Source: Microstegium vimineum
Taxonomy: Eukaryota; Streptophyta; Magnoliopsida; Poales; Poaceae
DNA: 64,000 nt
Reading direction: 5' to 3'
NCBI GenBank assembly: GCA_022036555.1
Contig: CM039120.1
Coordinates: 22,088,350 to 22,152,349 of the forward strand
Shown here piece after piece: positions 1-10,920 of the stretch; the first letter of the stretch is position 1, and each line of letters starts with the position of its first letter. The notes beneath the pieces are model-generated. The model worked only from the letters and a program-made list of their open reading frames with translations, was not told the origin of the DNA and did no database searches. Both the position numbers and the translations under genes were made by a program.

Positions 1-813
1 CCCCCAAATCCTCGTTTCCCTTTAATTCTCACCAAATTGAGCGATGATTTCTTAGGATTAGCTCCCCAACTGTACAAGGATCATGCCTACAAAGTTTGGT
101 TGCAGTTGGAGTTCATTTGGTTGAGTTTTGGGAAGATTTGGAGGTGAGAAAACGATTTTCGGGATCGCTGTGCAGATTTCAGGGCCGTAGGACGTTCCAG
201 AGTTTGGCGTCGGACGGTCCGTCGGAGGCGCCGGACGCTACGTAGTGCTGACGACAGCGTCCGTCGCGAGGGCTGTTTTTGGGCTGTGTTTTGAGCGTCG
301 GACGCTCCTGACAGAGCAGCGTCCGTCGCCCTCTGCAGCGTCCGTCGCCCTCTGCAGCGTCCGTCGCCAGCGTCCGTCGCCCTTCCAGCGAGGTTTTCAG
401 GATTTTTCTTCGTCGCTGTTTTGGCCGTTTCTCTCTCGTCTGGACTCCGAATCAAGTTCCGTTTATTGCGTTGGATTTGTATTCACGTAAGGAACCTGAT
501 TAGGTACTTTTGAGACCAGTTCTCATAAGTATTTTTGGGTGTGCTCTTGCCTCTTCTCTTTAGGGGTTGAGAGTACCGCTCTTGGTGTATCGGTTTCGAG
601 TTCGTGGCTTTGATCGTTCTCCATCTTCTCCGACCACTCCTCTGCACCATTAGGGGTCTTCCTAAGGTATACACCTACTTGTTAGGTCATGTGCGAGTCG
701 GTTCTTCCGAGGTCAAGTTTTGGGTGTGAGTTTGGGACAAGGGCCAAGTCTTTGAGTTGAATTTTATTTGGCTCCCATTCACCCCCCCTCTGGTCGCCGT
801 TCTCGTACCTTCA
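1..813 (+). repeat. 5' LTR of the Sirevirus-like element (partial)
   Basis: This is the last 813 bases of the 5' LTR. It ends in CCTTCA directly before the primer binding site and matches the end of the 3' LTR with few substitutions. A CpG-rich block at about 190-400 is built of short CGTCCGTCGCC and CGGACG repeats. Here the 19-base unit beginning CAGCGTCCGTCGCC is present in more copies than in the 3' LTR. Confidence 0.93.
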
Positions 814-815
814 AT

Positions 816-827
816 TGGTATCAGAGC
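816..827 (+). other. Primer binding site (initiator Met tRNA type)
   Basis: TGGTATCAGAGC lies two bases after the LTR end. It is the usual Copia primer site, complementary to the 3' end of plant initiator methionine tRNA, and starts minus-strand cDNA synthesis. Confidence 0.92.
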
Positions 828-876
828 CGGTTAAGGATCAATCCACCTTACACGGTTCTTGATCCGCGAAGGCGAC

Positions 877-3453
877 ATGGAGCGATGTGCTGGTAAACCT
901 TCCTACTTCGATGGAACCAACTTTGCCTATTGGAAGGTGCGCATGTCGGCTTACCTCCAAGGGCTTGACATAAAGTTTTGGGAGATTTGTGAGAATGAGA
1001 ACTACGTGGTTCTTGAGGCTCGAATCACAGATGCCCAGGTTACGCAATATGCGTCAAACGCAAGAACCCGTAGCATTCTCTTCTCTTCTCTGTCTCTTCC
1101 AGAGTTTGAGCGGGTTTCGAGTCTCACTACGGCACGGGAGATCTGGCAAACACTCTTGAGATATCATGAGGGCAGCCCTCAGATCAAGTTTAGACTCTTC
1201 GACACGTACCGTAGTGAGTACGAGAACTTTGCTCAGTTGGCTGGCGAATCTGTTGATGGGATGTTCACTCGCTTCCAATCTATCGTCAACAAGATGCGTG
1301 CTAATCGAGCCAACTTGCCTTATGATGATCATGAGATGGCTATCAAGCTTTTGCATGCTCTTGATCGGAAGGTGTGGGAGATGAAGGTGGCTGCCATTTA
1401 GGAGTCACCGGGATATGATGCCCTAACCATGGACGAACTGTTCAACAAGCTCAAGTCCTCGGAGATTGACTACCAGAACCGGGCCAAGCTTGAAAACTCG
1501 TCGAAACCATCCATGGCGTTGGGTTTTGGCCCCGGCGGTACGTCTTCTTCCTCCTCTGACCCTTCACACTCTTTGTTCGCTTTGTCTTTGATTTCTATGA
1601 CAGAGGATCAAGTGGAGGCTCTTGGAGATGATGAGTTGGCTTTGGTCATCACCAAGTTCTCACGGTTTCACAACAATCGTTTGAACCGTCGGCGTGGTGG
1701 CTCAGCCAAGGGGTGCTACCATTGCGGTGATGAGGATCACTTCATCGCAAACTGCCCCAAGAAAGCTGCGGGCGACTTCACCAAGCGCAAGGACAAGCGC
1801 GAGCACCACTTCGAGGACAAGCACAAGACCAAAGGCGGCTACCACCGAAGGTCCTCCAAGAAGGTGATCGACAAGGTGAAGGCCAAGCACCAAGCCTTCC
1901 TCACCTCCCTCAGCGACATCGATGCCTCCTCGAACGGAGGTGCTTCTTCAAGCGATGATGAGTCGAAGGGAAAGGTTGAGGACAAGTTAAACGGCTTATG
2001 CTTCTACGTCGCCGCCAAGCACGGTGGCTTTTGCACCATGGCGATTGAAGAAGGCAAGGTCGGCAAGTGCAAGGAAGGCCCCGACTACGACTACAACTCC
2101 GACACACCCGAGGTACCACCCACCGTTGAGTCCCTCTCTCTCGAGATTGAGTCTCTGAATGACACCTTGATGGGCCAGGATGCTTTGCTCAAGCGTGCCG
2201 CGTGCAAGAGGAACGATTTCAAGGGTAAGTATCTTAGCAAGCTGCATGAGCTAGAGTTTGCTAAGGTGTCAGTGGTGGTTACCAAGGAGGTAGAGTGTGA
2301 TGCTTGTGCCATCCACATGTCTAGTCTTGTCACTCTCCAGGACAAGTATGGTACTCTACTTGAGGAGGTTAGTGAGCTGAAGGCTAGGCCTAGCTTACTT
2401 GGTGCGTGCAAGTCTTGCTTAGGCTTGCATTCTGAGCTGGCACAAAGAGATGCTAGAATTGTTGTGCTAGAGAAGGTCAGCTCAGATAGCACTAGAGAGT
2501 CGGAATGCTTTGAGGCTTTGGAGCTTGAGATCGCGTCGTGCAAACATGACAAGATGCGTACCGAGGAAGAAAACACATACCTTCGGTCCATCTTGAGCTG
2601 GGTGTCTCGCCGAGAGCCGCAGTTGGGGATGATGCTCAACCAATGCAAAAGGGCTGGCATCATAGGAGTAGGCTTTGCTATAGGTGGGAAGGACGATAGC
2701 ATGTTCGGTAAGATCGGTGAGTGCAGTGGTTTGAGCGAGAATGAGAAACCCACCACAAATCTCAAGCTTACCAAGATCACTCCACCTAAGCCTACCGACC
2801 CCTCTGAGTTTCTTGTGAGAGATGGTATGTTTGAAGAGCCACCCAAAACCACTCCACAGAAGCAAGTGTGGATTGCAAAATTGAACCATCTTTGCAACTC
2901 ACTTGACACACTGCCAGGCATCTCTAGTGATCCCCTTGCTAAGAAAGCTAGAGCCACCCAACCCAACAAGAGAGTGCCTACCAAGAGCGTGGTGAGGTAC
3001 CATTGTGAGTATTGTGAGCGGGATGGGCACTTGGCTGAGTTTTGCTTTAGGAGGAAGAGAGATGATTGGAGGCAGGTTGAGTTGAACAACCGGGACATGT
3101 ACCACCCACGAGTTGGGGTGCGTGAACCAGAAGTTCGGAGGCACACTACTAGGCCTAGAGGTACAATGCCTCAAGGTGCTAGGCCTTAGGAGGCGAGACC
3201 ACGTGGTGGTCATGTCCGACGGGGTACCGGTCGTGACCCAAACGACTACGGACCTCGTGGCGGTGGCTTTACTCCACCCTTCTTTAGCGGCGCACGTTTT
3301 CCCCATCGTGGTGATCGCTATCCTCCCATGGGACAGGAGATGTTTGGTTTTTCTCCTAACCCATTCTTTGTGAAAGTGGGACAACACTGGTATCCTTCAC
3401 AGTTTACTAACCCCAGTGTTGGTCCGTTTGCTCACCCTATGTCTTTTTATTGA
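877..3453 (+). pseudogene. Sirevirus-like gag, with in-frame stops
   Basis: Nucleocapsid/capsid polyprotein of the Copia element. Translation from the ATG at 877 begins MERCAGKPSYFDGTNFAYWK, the usual Copia gag opening in which the YFDGTNFAYWK segment precedes the UBN2-type capsid domain. One frame runs to 3453 and is broken by TAG at 1399-1401 and TAG at 3187-3189. A CCHC zinc knuckle (CYHCGDEDHFIANC) lies at about 1717-1758, followed by a lysine-rich stretch. A long predicted coiled-coil-like region follows, and a second knuckle (CEYCERDGHLAEFC) sits at about 3004-3045. The large size and second knuckle fit Sirevirus gag. An ATG upstream is lacking, so 877 is the preferred start; the frame is open a little further upstream. 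Confidence 0.85.
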
Positions 3454-3456
3454 TGT

Positions 3457-3710
3457 AGGAAGGAGGACTGGAGGAGACTTGGCTTGTGGATTCCGGATGC
3501 TCACGCCATATGACCGGAAGTGCTAAGTGGTTCTCCAGCCTCGACCCCGTTCACCACACCGAGTATATCACATTCGGGGATAAGAGTAAAGGTAAGGTTG
3601 TCTCCCGAGGGTCCATCCGAGTCAATTCGTCTTTTGTCCTCAAGGATGTTGCTTCATCCTCAAAAAGGGTGGTAAGTTGGATAACTCAAAAAGGGTGGTA
3701 AGTTGGATAA
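3457..3710 (+). pseudogene. Protease remnant joined to an integrase deletion
   Basis: A third reading frame relative to gag encodes WLVDSGCSRHMTG at about 3480-3516, the aspartic protease active site (DSG) followed by the conserved SRHMTG. The sequence then runs to VLKDVASS and stops being homologous. The next recognisable residues, KFESRSSDGIFLGH, belong to the C-terminal part of Copia integrase. So the rest of the protease, the GAG-pre-integrase zinc finger and the whole catalytic DDE core are missing, perhaps 1-1.5 kb. At the junction a 26-base unit (ending GGTAAGTTGGATAA) is repeated in tandem at 3659-3684 and 3685-3710. Confidence 0.83.
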
Positions 3711-5760
3711 ATTTGAATCACGGTCTTCTGACGGTATCTTTCTTGGTCATTATACTCACTCTCGTGCTTATCGTGCACTTAACCTTGAAACTAACCGAGT
3801 GATGGAGACTTGTGAGATTACCTTCGATGAAACTATGCCCTGTGTTTCCACTGCTTTTGAGCTTGCAGGTGATGATGAGGTGAACACTAGCATCTTTGTG
3901 GAGGAGGAGCAGGATGATGCTGATTGGGGTGATCCCGAGCAAACTCCACTGGCTGCCCCCGTCGACCCTGCGATGTCCACTTCGGCTCATGGTCCCGACC
4001 CGACTACTTCTTCTACATGGGGGCCGTTCGAGCAGCTTCCTAAGTCGGTGCCCGTTGCACATGAGGCAGCTCCAGCTGCTGTTGAGGGGGAGGCCACTTC
4101 GTCCAGGCAGGCTCCCCGCCACATCCAGCGGCAGCACCCGTCGGAGAACATCATCGGCGACATTGACCGTCGAGTCACGCGGTCCAGGTCCTATATCTCT
4201 CACTTTGCTCATTCGGCTTTTGTCGCTTCTTTTGAGCCCCGAGATGTTGGACACGCTTTGATGAATCTGGATTGGGTTAATGCCATGCATGAGGAATTAT
4301 AAAACTTTGAACGAAACCACGTTTGGGTCTTAGTTCCTCCAGCACCTAGTTGCCACCCTATAGGTACCAAATGGGTTTTCAAAAACAAACAAAGTGAGGA
4401 TGGGGTGGTAGTGCGCAACAAGGCTAGGTTGGTAGCTCAAGGCTTTTGTCAAAAGGAGGGAATAGACTATGAGGAAACCTTTGCTCCCGTAGCTCATTTA
4501 GCAGCCATTAGAATCCTTCTAGCGTTTGCGGCTTCTAAGGGTTTTAAATGTTTTCAAATGGACGTTAAAAGTGCTTTCTTAAACGGCTACATAGAGGAGG
4601 AAGTTTATGTTAAACAACCTCCCGGTTTCGAAAATCCCAAGTTTCCAAACCATGTTTTTAAACTTCACAAAACTTTGTATGGTTTGAAACAAGCACCTAG
4701 AGCATGGTATGATAGGCTAAAAACCTTTTTGCTTGCTAAGGGCTTTAAAATGGGATCGGTAGATAAGACGTTGTTTCTCCTCAAGCAAGGCAAAGACACT
4801 CTCCTTGGACAAATATACGTGGATGATATCATCTTTGGTGGTTCTTCTCATGCTCTTGTTGCCAAGTTTGCAGATCTTATGAGCAGGGAATTGGAGATGC
4901 GCATGATGGGAGAGTTGACTTTCTTTCTCGGGTTGCAAATCAAGCAAACCTGGGAAGGGACGTTCGTGCACCAAGGCAAGTACACGAAGGATATCTTGAA
5001 GAAGTTTGACATGGGTGAGGCAAAGCCTCTTTCGACGCCCATGTCGACTACGACTGCCTTGGATGCGGACGAGGAAGGAGAGGCGGTGGACCAGACCGAG
5101 TACCGCAGCATGATCGGGTCGCTTCTGTACGTGACGGCGACCCGGCCGGACATTCAGTTCGCCGTCTGCCTGTGTGCTCGCTTTCAGGCGTCCCCACGGA
5201 CTTCGCACAAGCAGGCGGTGAAACACATCATGAGGTACTTGCGCTTCACTCCCGAATTTGGTCTTTGGGTCTCCACCTCTTCCACTCTTGTGCTTTGCGG
5301 TTTTTCTGACGCCGACTTTGCCGGTTGCCGACTTGATCGGAAATCCACTTCTGGGACTTGCCAGTTTCTCGGATCTTCTTTGGTTTCTCGGTCTTCTCAC
5401 AAGCCATCTAGCGTGGCACAGTCGACGTGCGAAGCTGAGTACGTTGCCGCGGCTAGTTGTTGCTCTCAGTTGCTTTGGATGATTGCCACTTTGAGAGATT
5501 TTGGTCTTGAGCTTACTAAGGTGCCTCTGCTTTGTGATAGCACGAGTGCAATTAGTGTGGCTAAAAATCCCGTGCTTCATTCGAAGACCAAGCACATTGA
5601 GGTCCGCTTTCACTTTTTGCGTGATCACTACGAGAAGGGCGACATTGACCTCCGGCATGTCGAGACTCAAAACCAACTTGCGGATATTTTCACTAAGCCA
5701 TTGGATCAAGCTGCGTTTTCTCGCCTTCAGGGCGAGTTGGGTGTTTTCTTTCCTTTTTAG
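3703..5760 (+). pseudogene. Copia integrase C-terminus, reverse transcriptase and RNase H
   Basis: One frame with a single stop (TAA at 4300-4302, where homologues have Glu). The order is the integrase tail (KFESRSSDGIFLGH), an acidic, proline-rich linker, and the RVT_2 reverse transcriptase. Visible landmarks are VRNKARLVAQGF near 4408, the segment QMDVKSAFLNGYIEEEVYVK near 4556, LYGLKQAPRAWYDRL and the catalytic YVDD at about 4816-4827. RNase H follows with SDADFAGC near 5307, a typical KSTSGTCQFLG, the STCEAEY catalytic segment and the C-terminal HIEVRFHFLRDHYEKGDI. From 4303 to 5760 the frame is fully open, so the RT-RNase H half is well preserved. Confidence 0.92.
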
Positions 5761-7341
5761 AGGAGGAAAGTTTTGTGTATCATAGTTCTTTTTTATTCTT
5801 TTAGTCTTTTCTTTGTCCTTCTTCTCTCTTGATGTCTTGTTTGTGTTAGTTGGTGTCATTGCATTTTGCATCTCATTTGCATTTGTGACATAGTTCATTT
5901 TAAGCTTCATATCTATAGCCAATATAATGATTTCTATGCTCTGTTTGAGGTGCTTTATGTGTCTATGGTGTTACCTAACTTAGACTCTTTTTATCTATAT
6001 GATATGCAATAGAGCTAAGTTAGAAAAGCTTTAAAACTGAACTTAATTCCCCATGTCACCTCTGAAATGACACTAGCATGTGTAGGCTTTTGAAGATCCT
6101 TCTTGACTGCCTTGTATATAGCTTGTAACTATGGCTCTTCATTGTTTCATTCACAACCTTGGAGCACCATGTTTAATATCTAAACTGAAATTGCTCTCCG
6201 TTTTGTGAATTGGAAAGATCGAGTTGGGTCTGCATTGTGAGGACTTCACCGTGTGTTCGAGACTGCTTCCCATATGGGTCGATACTTGAGCGGTGTCGTG
6301 TATGACCAAAACCGGTGTGTCAAGTCCTGTGACTTTGCCCGGTTGGTAAGCAATGTCATCACCTTGCTTACAACCACTCGCATACAACTTAAATGTGCCT
6401 AAAACTGAAATTTGGTTGCGAAACTCTGAAATGAAAAACTTATTCAGTTGGGTTATTGTCTTGTTGTATGAACTTTTCTAGGGATAGTCCTACTTACTAT
6501 ACATGAGATTGCTTTGAGATAGATCCTATCTTGTTTGCCATGTTTAGTTGTCTCTAGGAGGTGATACCCATTCCTTGCTCATACATGTAATCTTCTCTAT
6601 TTTGGCTTCTAAAGTGATCTTAAGCTCAACTTGAGTCTTTGCTGGGCACGTAGAGCTTTTCCTATTCTCACAGGATCACATCACTTAGAGCATCTATTCA
6701 TTGTCTTAGCTCTAAGTATGAAGCTTTTGCACTCATTTTGCATTTCATGGCATTTGTTGCTGGATCTTGAGTTGTTGATGTTTGATGAGCTACATGTGTC
6801 AACAAGGGGGAGAGATGTGCATTTCATTCCATTTTCAGCCATCTACCTCCAAGGGGGAGAAAGAGTGCATCTCATTGGTTTAGAGCTCATTTGGTATCTT
6901 GAGTGTGCTTTTGCCCAGGGGGAGCTTTTGCTAGAAGTGTTGAGCCTTTGCCTCTTCTGGAGGGTCTAGCTTGCTTTGTTGGCTCCGACAGGTTTCGATT
7001 GTTTCTTGAGCATTAAGGGACGTAAGTGGTTTCAAATTGTATCTTTTGAGCTCCTTTAGTGCTTAAATTGGTTTTTTGAGCTTTGAGAGTTTGTGATTGG
7101 TATCTTGGATTTGCTAGCGGTGTTGAGCCCATTTCTGCCTCTTCTTGAGGGCTAGCTTTGTTTTGCTTGGTTGCGTCGAGCCGTTGCCCATGTCTTTGGG
7201 AACCAAGTTTTGGATTCGCCTTGCTTCTCTCAAGTGATCCCATTTTGGCTTTCTCAGCTTTTTGATCATTTGGAGAGCTTTACCTTGTGGTTCAAATCTG
7301 AAATGCACTTGTGTTGACAATGCACTCATCAAGGGGGAGAT
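5761..7341 (+). other. 3' non-coding region of the Sirevirus-like element with four polypurine tracts
   Basis: No convincing coding sequence. Some Sireviruses carry an env-like ORF here; the longest open frame (6631-6969, 112 codons) lacks a transmembrane helix pattern or coiled coil that would support one. Polypurine tracts of the same type occur at 6804-6817, 6851-6863, 6916-6924 and 7331-7341; the last touches the 3' LTR and should prime plus-strand synthesis. Serial polypurine tracts before the 3' LTR have been described as a Sirevirus trait. Confidence 0.7.
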
Positions 7342-9286
7342 TGCGAACACATGGTGGATAAGTACCCATGTAGTTCAGTTTTGTGATGAGTGATTGCCAA
7401 TCACTTAAGCGGTTCAGTTTGAGTGGCTTGATTCTAACCCTTTGCGAAAGCAAATGTGTGCCTGTCTATCGGCTTGTGGTGTGCAGGTGCTATGCCTAGT
7501 GACAGTGGTCAATGACGTGGAGAAGGTCGAGTAGAGGCTTGCCGTGTCGATGGACTGAGAGCGGTGAAGGGAGGAAGCGGGGCTCGGACTGAGGGACCAT
7601 GGGCGTTGGCGGACTAGCTGTGGTGGCTAGTACTTGGCACCGGCGAGTGCGAGAAGACATGGAGGTAGACCGAGTCGGCCGAGTCAAGACGGTGGACGCG
7701 CGAGTCGAGCGGAGGCTCAAGGGACTCAGAGTCCGACCGGGCGAAGACAAGGTGGCTCGCGTCGAGTGGTTTGGTGGTTTGGGCCTCAAAACCATCCGCG
7801 TCGGTTTCTGAGTTTGGGCTGCAAAACTCGGGGTTCGGTAGTTGAGCCCAAAGCTACCGGTGGTGGGTTTCCTGGGTTTGGGCCTCAAAACCTAGGCGGA
7901 GCTTCCGAGGAAGCGGGGATGGCACGTGGCGGAATCCTAGAGGTTGCGTCGAGGCGACGGCAACTCCCGGCAGGAAGAGGGGTCGTCCATTCAAAATGCG
8001 GGAGATATTTCCAGGAGCTTGGACTGCAATGCTTAGGCTAGGTAGTTCACTCAATGTATCTAGGGGGGTCTTTGGGAAATAGCCAAAGCCCGTTAAGTAG
8101 GGGGTGAAGGGGTATCCATCATCCCATCTCTTGAACCCTAATCATTTTGCCCCAACTCTCTCTCTCTACCCTCTCTCTAGTTCATGAGATCCCTAGGTTG
8201 ATTTCACCAACCTCTATAAGAACTTGAGTTTGTTGCGAGGAATCGGAGGTCGTAACCTCCGTAAGCCATGGTGGCTTTGACTTCTTGATCGTGTCCCCGT
8301 TTTGCTTGTGTTCTTCGCATTTTGCTTTTGCTCCCTCTTTTTCCCGAGATGATTGCTCTTAGTAGGGAGTAGCTCTTGCAAATCCGTTTGAACCAAGTTG
8401 TTCGTATTCGTGAGGAGCATCTTTGCACCAAAGGAATTCCCCTCAAACCTCACGAGTGCGTAGATGGGGTAATTTCTTTGCGGTGTTCTTCGTTCTTGCC
8501 CCTTTTCCCCAAATCCTCGTTTCCCTTTAATTCTCACCAAATTGAGCGATGATTTCTTAGGATTAGCTCCCCAACTGTACAAGGATCATGCCTACAAAGT
8601 TTGGTTGCAGTTGGAGTTCATTTGGTTGAGTTTTGGGAAGATTTGGAGGAGAGAAAACGATTTTCGGGATCGCTGTGCAGATTTCGGGGCCGTAGGACGT
8701 TCCAGAGTTTGGCGTCGGACGGTCCGTCGGAGGCGCCGGACGCTATGTAGTGCTGACGACAGCGTCCGTCGCGAGGGCTGTTTTCGGGCTGTGTTTTGAG
8801 CGTCGGACGCTCCTGACAGAGCAGCGTCCGTCGCCCTCTGCAGCGTCCGTCGCCCTTCCAGCGAGGTTTTCAGGATTTTTCTTCGTCGCTGTTTTGGCCG
8901 TTTCTCTCTCGTCTGGACTCCGAATCAAGTTTCGTTTATTGCGTTGGATTTGTATTCACGTAAGGAACCTGATTAGGTACGTTTGAGACCAGTTCTCATA
9001 AGTATTTTTGGGTGTGCTCTTGCCTCTTCTCTTTAGGGGTTGAGAGTACCGCTCTTGGTGTATCGGTTTCGAGTTCGTGGCTTTGATCGTTCTCCATCTT
9101 CTCTGACCGTTTCGCTGCACCTTTAGGGGTCTTCCTAAGGTGTACACCTACTTGTTAGGTCGTGTGCGAGTTAGTTCTTCCGAGGTAAGTTTTGGGTGTG
9201 AGTTTGGGACAAGGGCCAAGTCTTTGAGTTGAATTTTATTTGGCTCCTATTCACCCCCGCCTCTGGTCGCTATTATGGGTCCTTCA
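7342..9286 (+). repeat. 3' LTR of the Sirevirus-like element (1945 bp)
   Basis: It begins TGCGAACACATGG directly after the polypurine tract AAGGGGGAGAT and ends CCTTCA, giving the canonical TG...CA. Its last 785 bases match the partial 5' LTR. It has fewer copies of the 19-base CAGCGTCCGTCGCC unit and scattered substitutions, so the element is not newly inserted. The right target duplication should be CAAAC at 9287-9291; its partner lies outside the window. Confidence 0.9.
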
Positions 9287-10300
9287 CAAACAACTATGAC
9301 TATGCTAACAACGAATACAACATAACTAGTCATGTTGCAATAAAGTAAAGTACTAAGACAAAGTAGATAAGATAGCTATATAAAATAACTCAAGTCTTAC
9401 AAAGAGAGAAATAAATAATAGAATCATACCAGACCTCCTAGAAGACTAGAGCTAAAGACCAGAGGCTCACTCTAACTCCTAACAACACTAACACTACTAC
9501 AAGTGTTACATCTTGAGAGAGAGTGGAGAGCTCCTCCTTGTGGTGTATCTTGAATGAGAGGGGGTGAGGGGGTATTTATAGTGGAGAGGTGGAGTAGGGG
9601 CTACTCTACCGCCATGTCATCGATCCGCGTGATGGATGATGAGAGCCCTTGGATCCTAACCACCTTCAGATCAAGGGTGGAGAGAATTCAGCATGTGCTT
9701 CTTTGCATGCAGCCATGCAAGGGAGGTGGACGCCCCCTAGGACCTAGGGGGGGATCGGTGACCCCCCTATGGGTGGTGGGACCACCCTAGTCCTTCTAGA
9801 AGATGGCCCACATGTCTTGGAGTGGGTGTGCACAAGTTGGACAACTTTTGGACGTCGATTTGTACTCTTGTGGACCCATGGATCCATGTGAAGTGAATAT
9901 GAGCTGTTTAGAGAAAGCACAAGTTGATCCAAGGGTGGAGGATCAATTGGGAGTGCTTCTCCTGGATCATGGCCAACGTGAGAGGCTACTAGGCCCCATG
10001 GTGAGGTCGGCCGACCTGCACAAGGGGGTTAGTGACCCTCCTACTATGACCTGTGGGACCTCTTATCATGTGGGTGCTTGGGATGACTGGTGGGCCCCAT
10101 AAGGTGGTCGGCCGACCCCCCTATGTGGGTCCCACTAGCTCATTTCTCTCCATTTCATATAGTCCTGCAAGAAATACTCCATGGACATGTGGAACTAGTT
10201 ATTGGATAAAATATACTCATGATATGCTTATGTCCCTTCATTATGAGGCTGTTGACGGTGATTTTGAGTATAGAAAATTATGACATTTTCACCATCAACA
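9287..10300 (-). repeat. Partial LTR of another retrotransposon, minus strand
   Basis: Read on the minus strand this starts TGTTGATGGTGAAAATG at 10300. It has a CCACTATAAATACCCC TATA box at about 9572-9583 and continues with an R/U5-like region. The organisation is that of an LTR (U3, TATA, R, U5). The right boundary joins a chromovirus gag in mid-coding sequence (next bases CCAAG), so this element inserted into that gag. Its other end is cut by the Sirevirus-like insertion. No internal coding sequence is visible. Family unknown. Confidence 0.6.
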
Positions 10301-10920
10301 CCAAGACCTTAACAGAGTACCTTCATGCTTTCAACAATCTGGCCCGTTATGCTCCCCATTTTGTTGAGAATGATGAGATGAAGATCGATAGTTTCAAAAG
10401 AGGTCTGGGAACCAAGCTAATGAAGACCCTTGCAAACTCGAACCGTGTCAACTTCAATGAGTTCATCAGTGATGCTTTGACTCAAGAGAACCAGAACAAC
10501 TTGTACGCTGCAGCTAAAGGCCGCAAGAGGGCGTTTGAGGGAAGCTTGTCTCAGCTGAGAGCTCCTTTTGTCAACTGCAATGCTTATTGTCCTCCAGTGG
10601 CAGGAGCTAAGTTCAGGCCATCACAGAAGAAAGTTCTAGCTAAGGGTGCGCAACAGAGTCAGTATCGCAAGCCTTACACCATTGCTCTTCCAAAAGGCAA
10701 CCCAGGGCAAGGCAATTCAGGAGCCTAGAAGGCCCCAGCTTTTAATGCACCATGCTTCAACTGTCAGCGTCCAGGGCACTTTGCTAGAGAATGCCCTCAC
10801 CCGAAGAAGAATCAGGCTTACCAGGGGCGTGTGCACTACACCACAGTGGAAGAAGTGCCACAAGGAGAGCCCGTCACAGCTGGTATGTTCCTTGTAAACC
10901 ATCATCCTGCAGTTGTGCTC
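10301..10920 (+). pseudogene. Gypsy gag C-terminal half with CCHC knuckle
   Basis: From 10303 one frame reads KTLTEYLHAFNNLARYAPHF, the Retrotrans_gag capsid signature, then FKRGLGTKLMKTLANS and DALTQENQNNLYAAAKGRKR. A TAG at 10726-10728 interrupts it. Beyond the stop, the same frame gives the zinc knuckle CFNCQRPGHFAREC (10753-10794). The N-terminal capsid half is missing because another LTR adjoins at 10300. The protein would package element RNA in the virus-like particle. Confidence 0.85.

Larger units (their letters stand above)
1..9286 (+). mobile_element. Sirevirus-like Ty1/Copia retrotransposon, 5' end cut by window
   Basis: A nearly whole Copia element in the order LTR, PBS, gag, protease remnant, RT-RNase H, long 3' non-coding region, polypurine tract, LTR. 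The sequence from position 1 to 813 recurs at about 8502-9286, which proves the LTR pair. Sirevirus features seen here are the TGGTATCAGAGC primer site, a large gag with two CCHC knuckles, a 1.6-kb region between pol and the 3' LTR, and several AAGGGGGAGA tracts before the 3' LTR. It is defective: in-frame stops at 1399 and 4300, and the integrase core is missing. It could move only with proteins supplied by a relative. Assignment to Sireviruses is inferred from these hallmarks. Confidence 0.88.

Noticed and set aside
2091..3146. 351-codon antisense ORF opposite Sirevirus gag
   Set aside because: A mirror ORF of the coding strand; gag homology, zinc knuckles and PBS orientation support the plus strand.
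4717..5922. 401-codon antisense ORF opposite the Sirevirus RT
   Set aside because: Antisense shadow; the plus-strand frame has unmistakable RT and RNase H motifs.
6631..6969. 112-codon ORF in the Sirevirus 3' region as an env-like gene
   Set aside because: No ATG-supported domain, no convincing signal peptide or membrane helix, and a polypurine tract runs through it.
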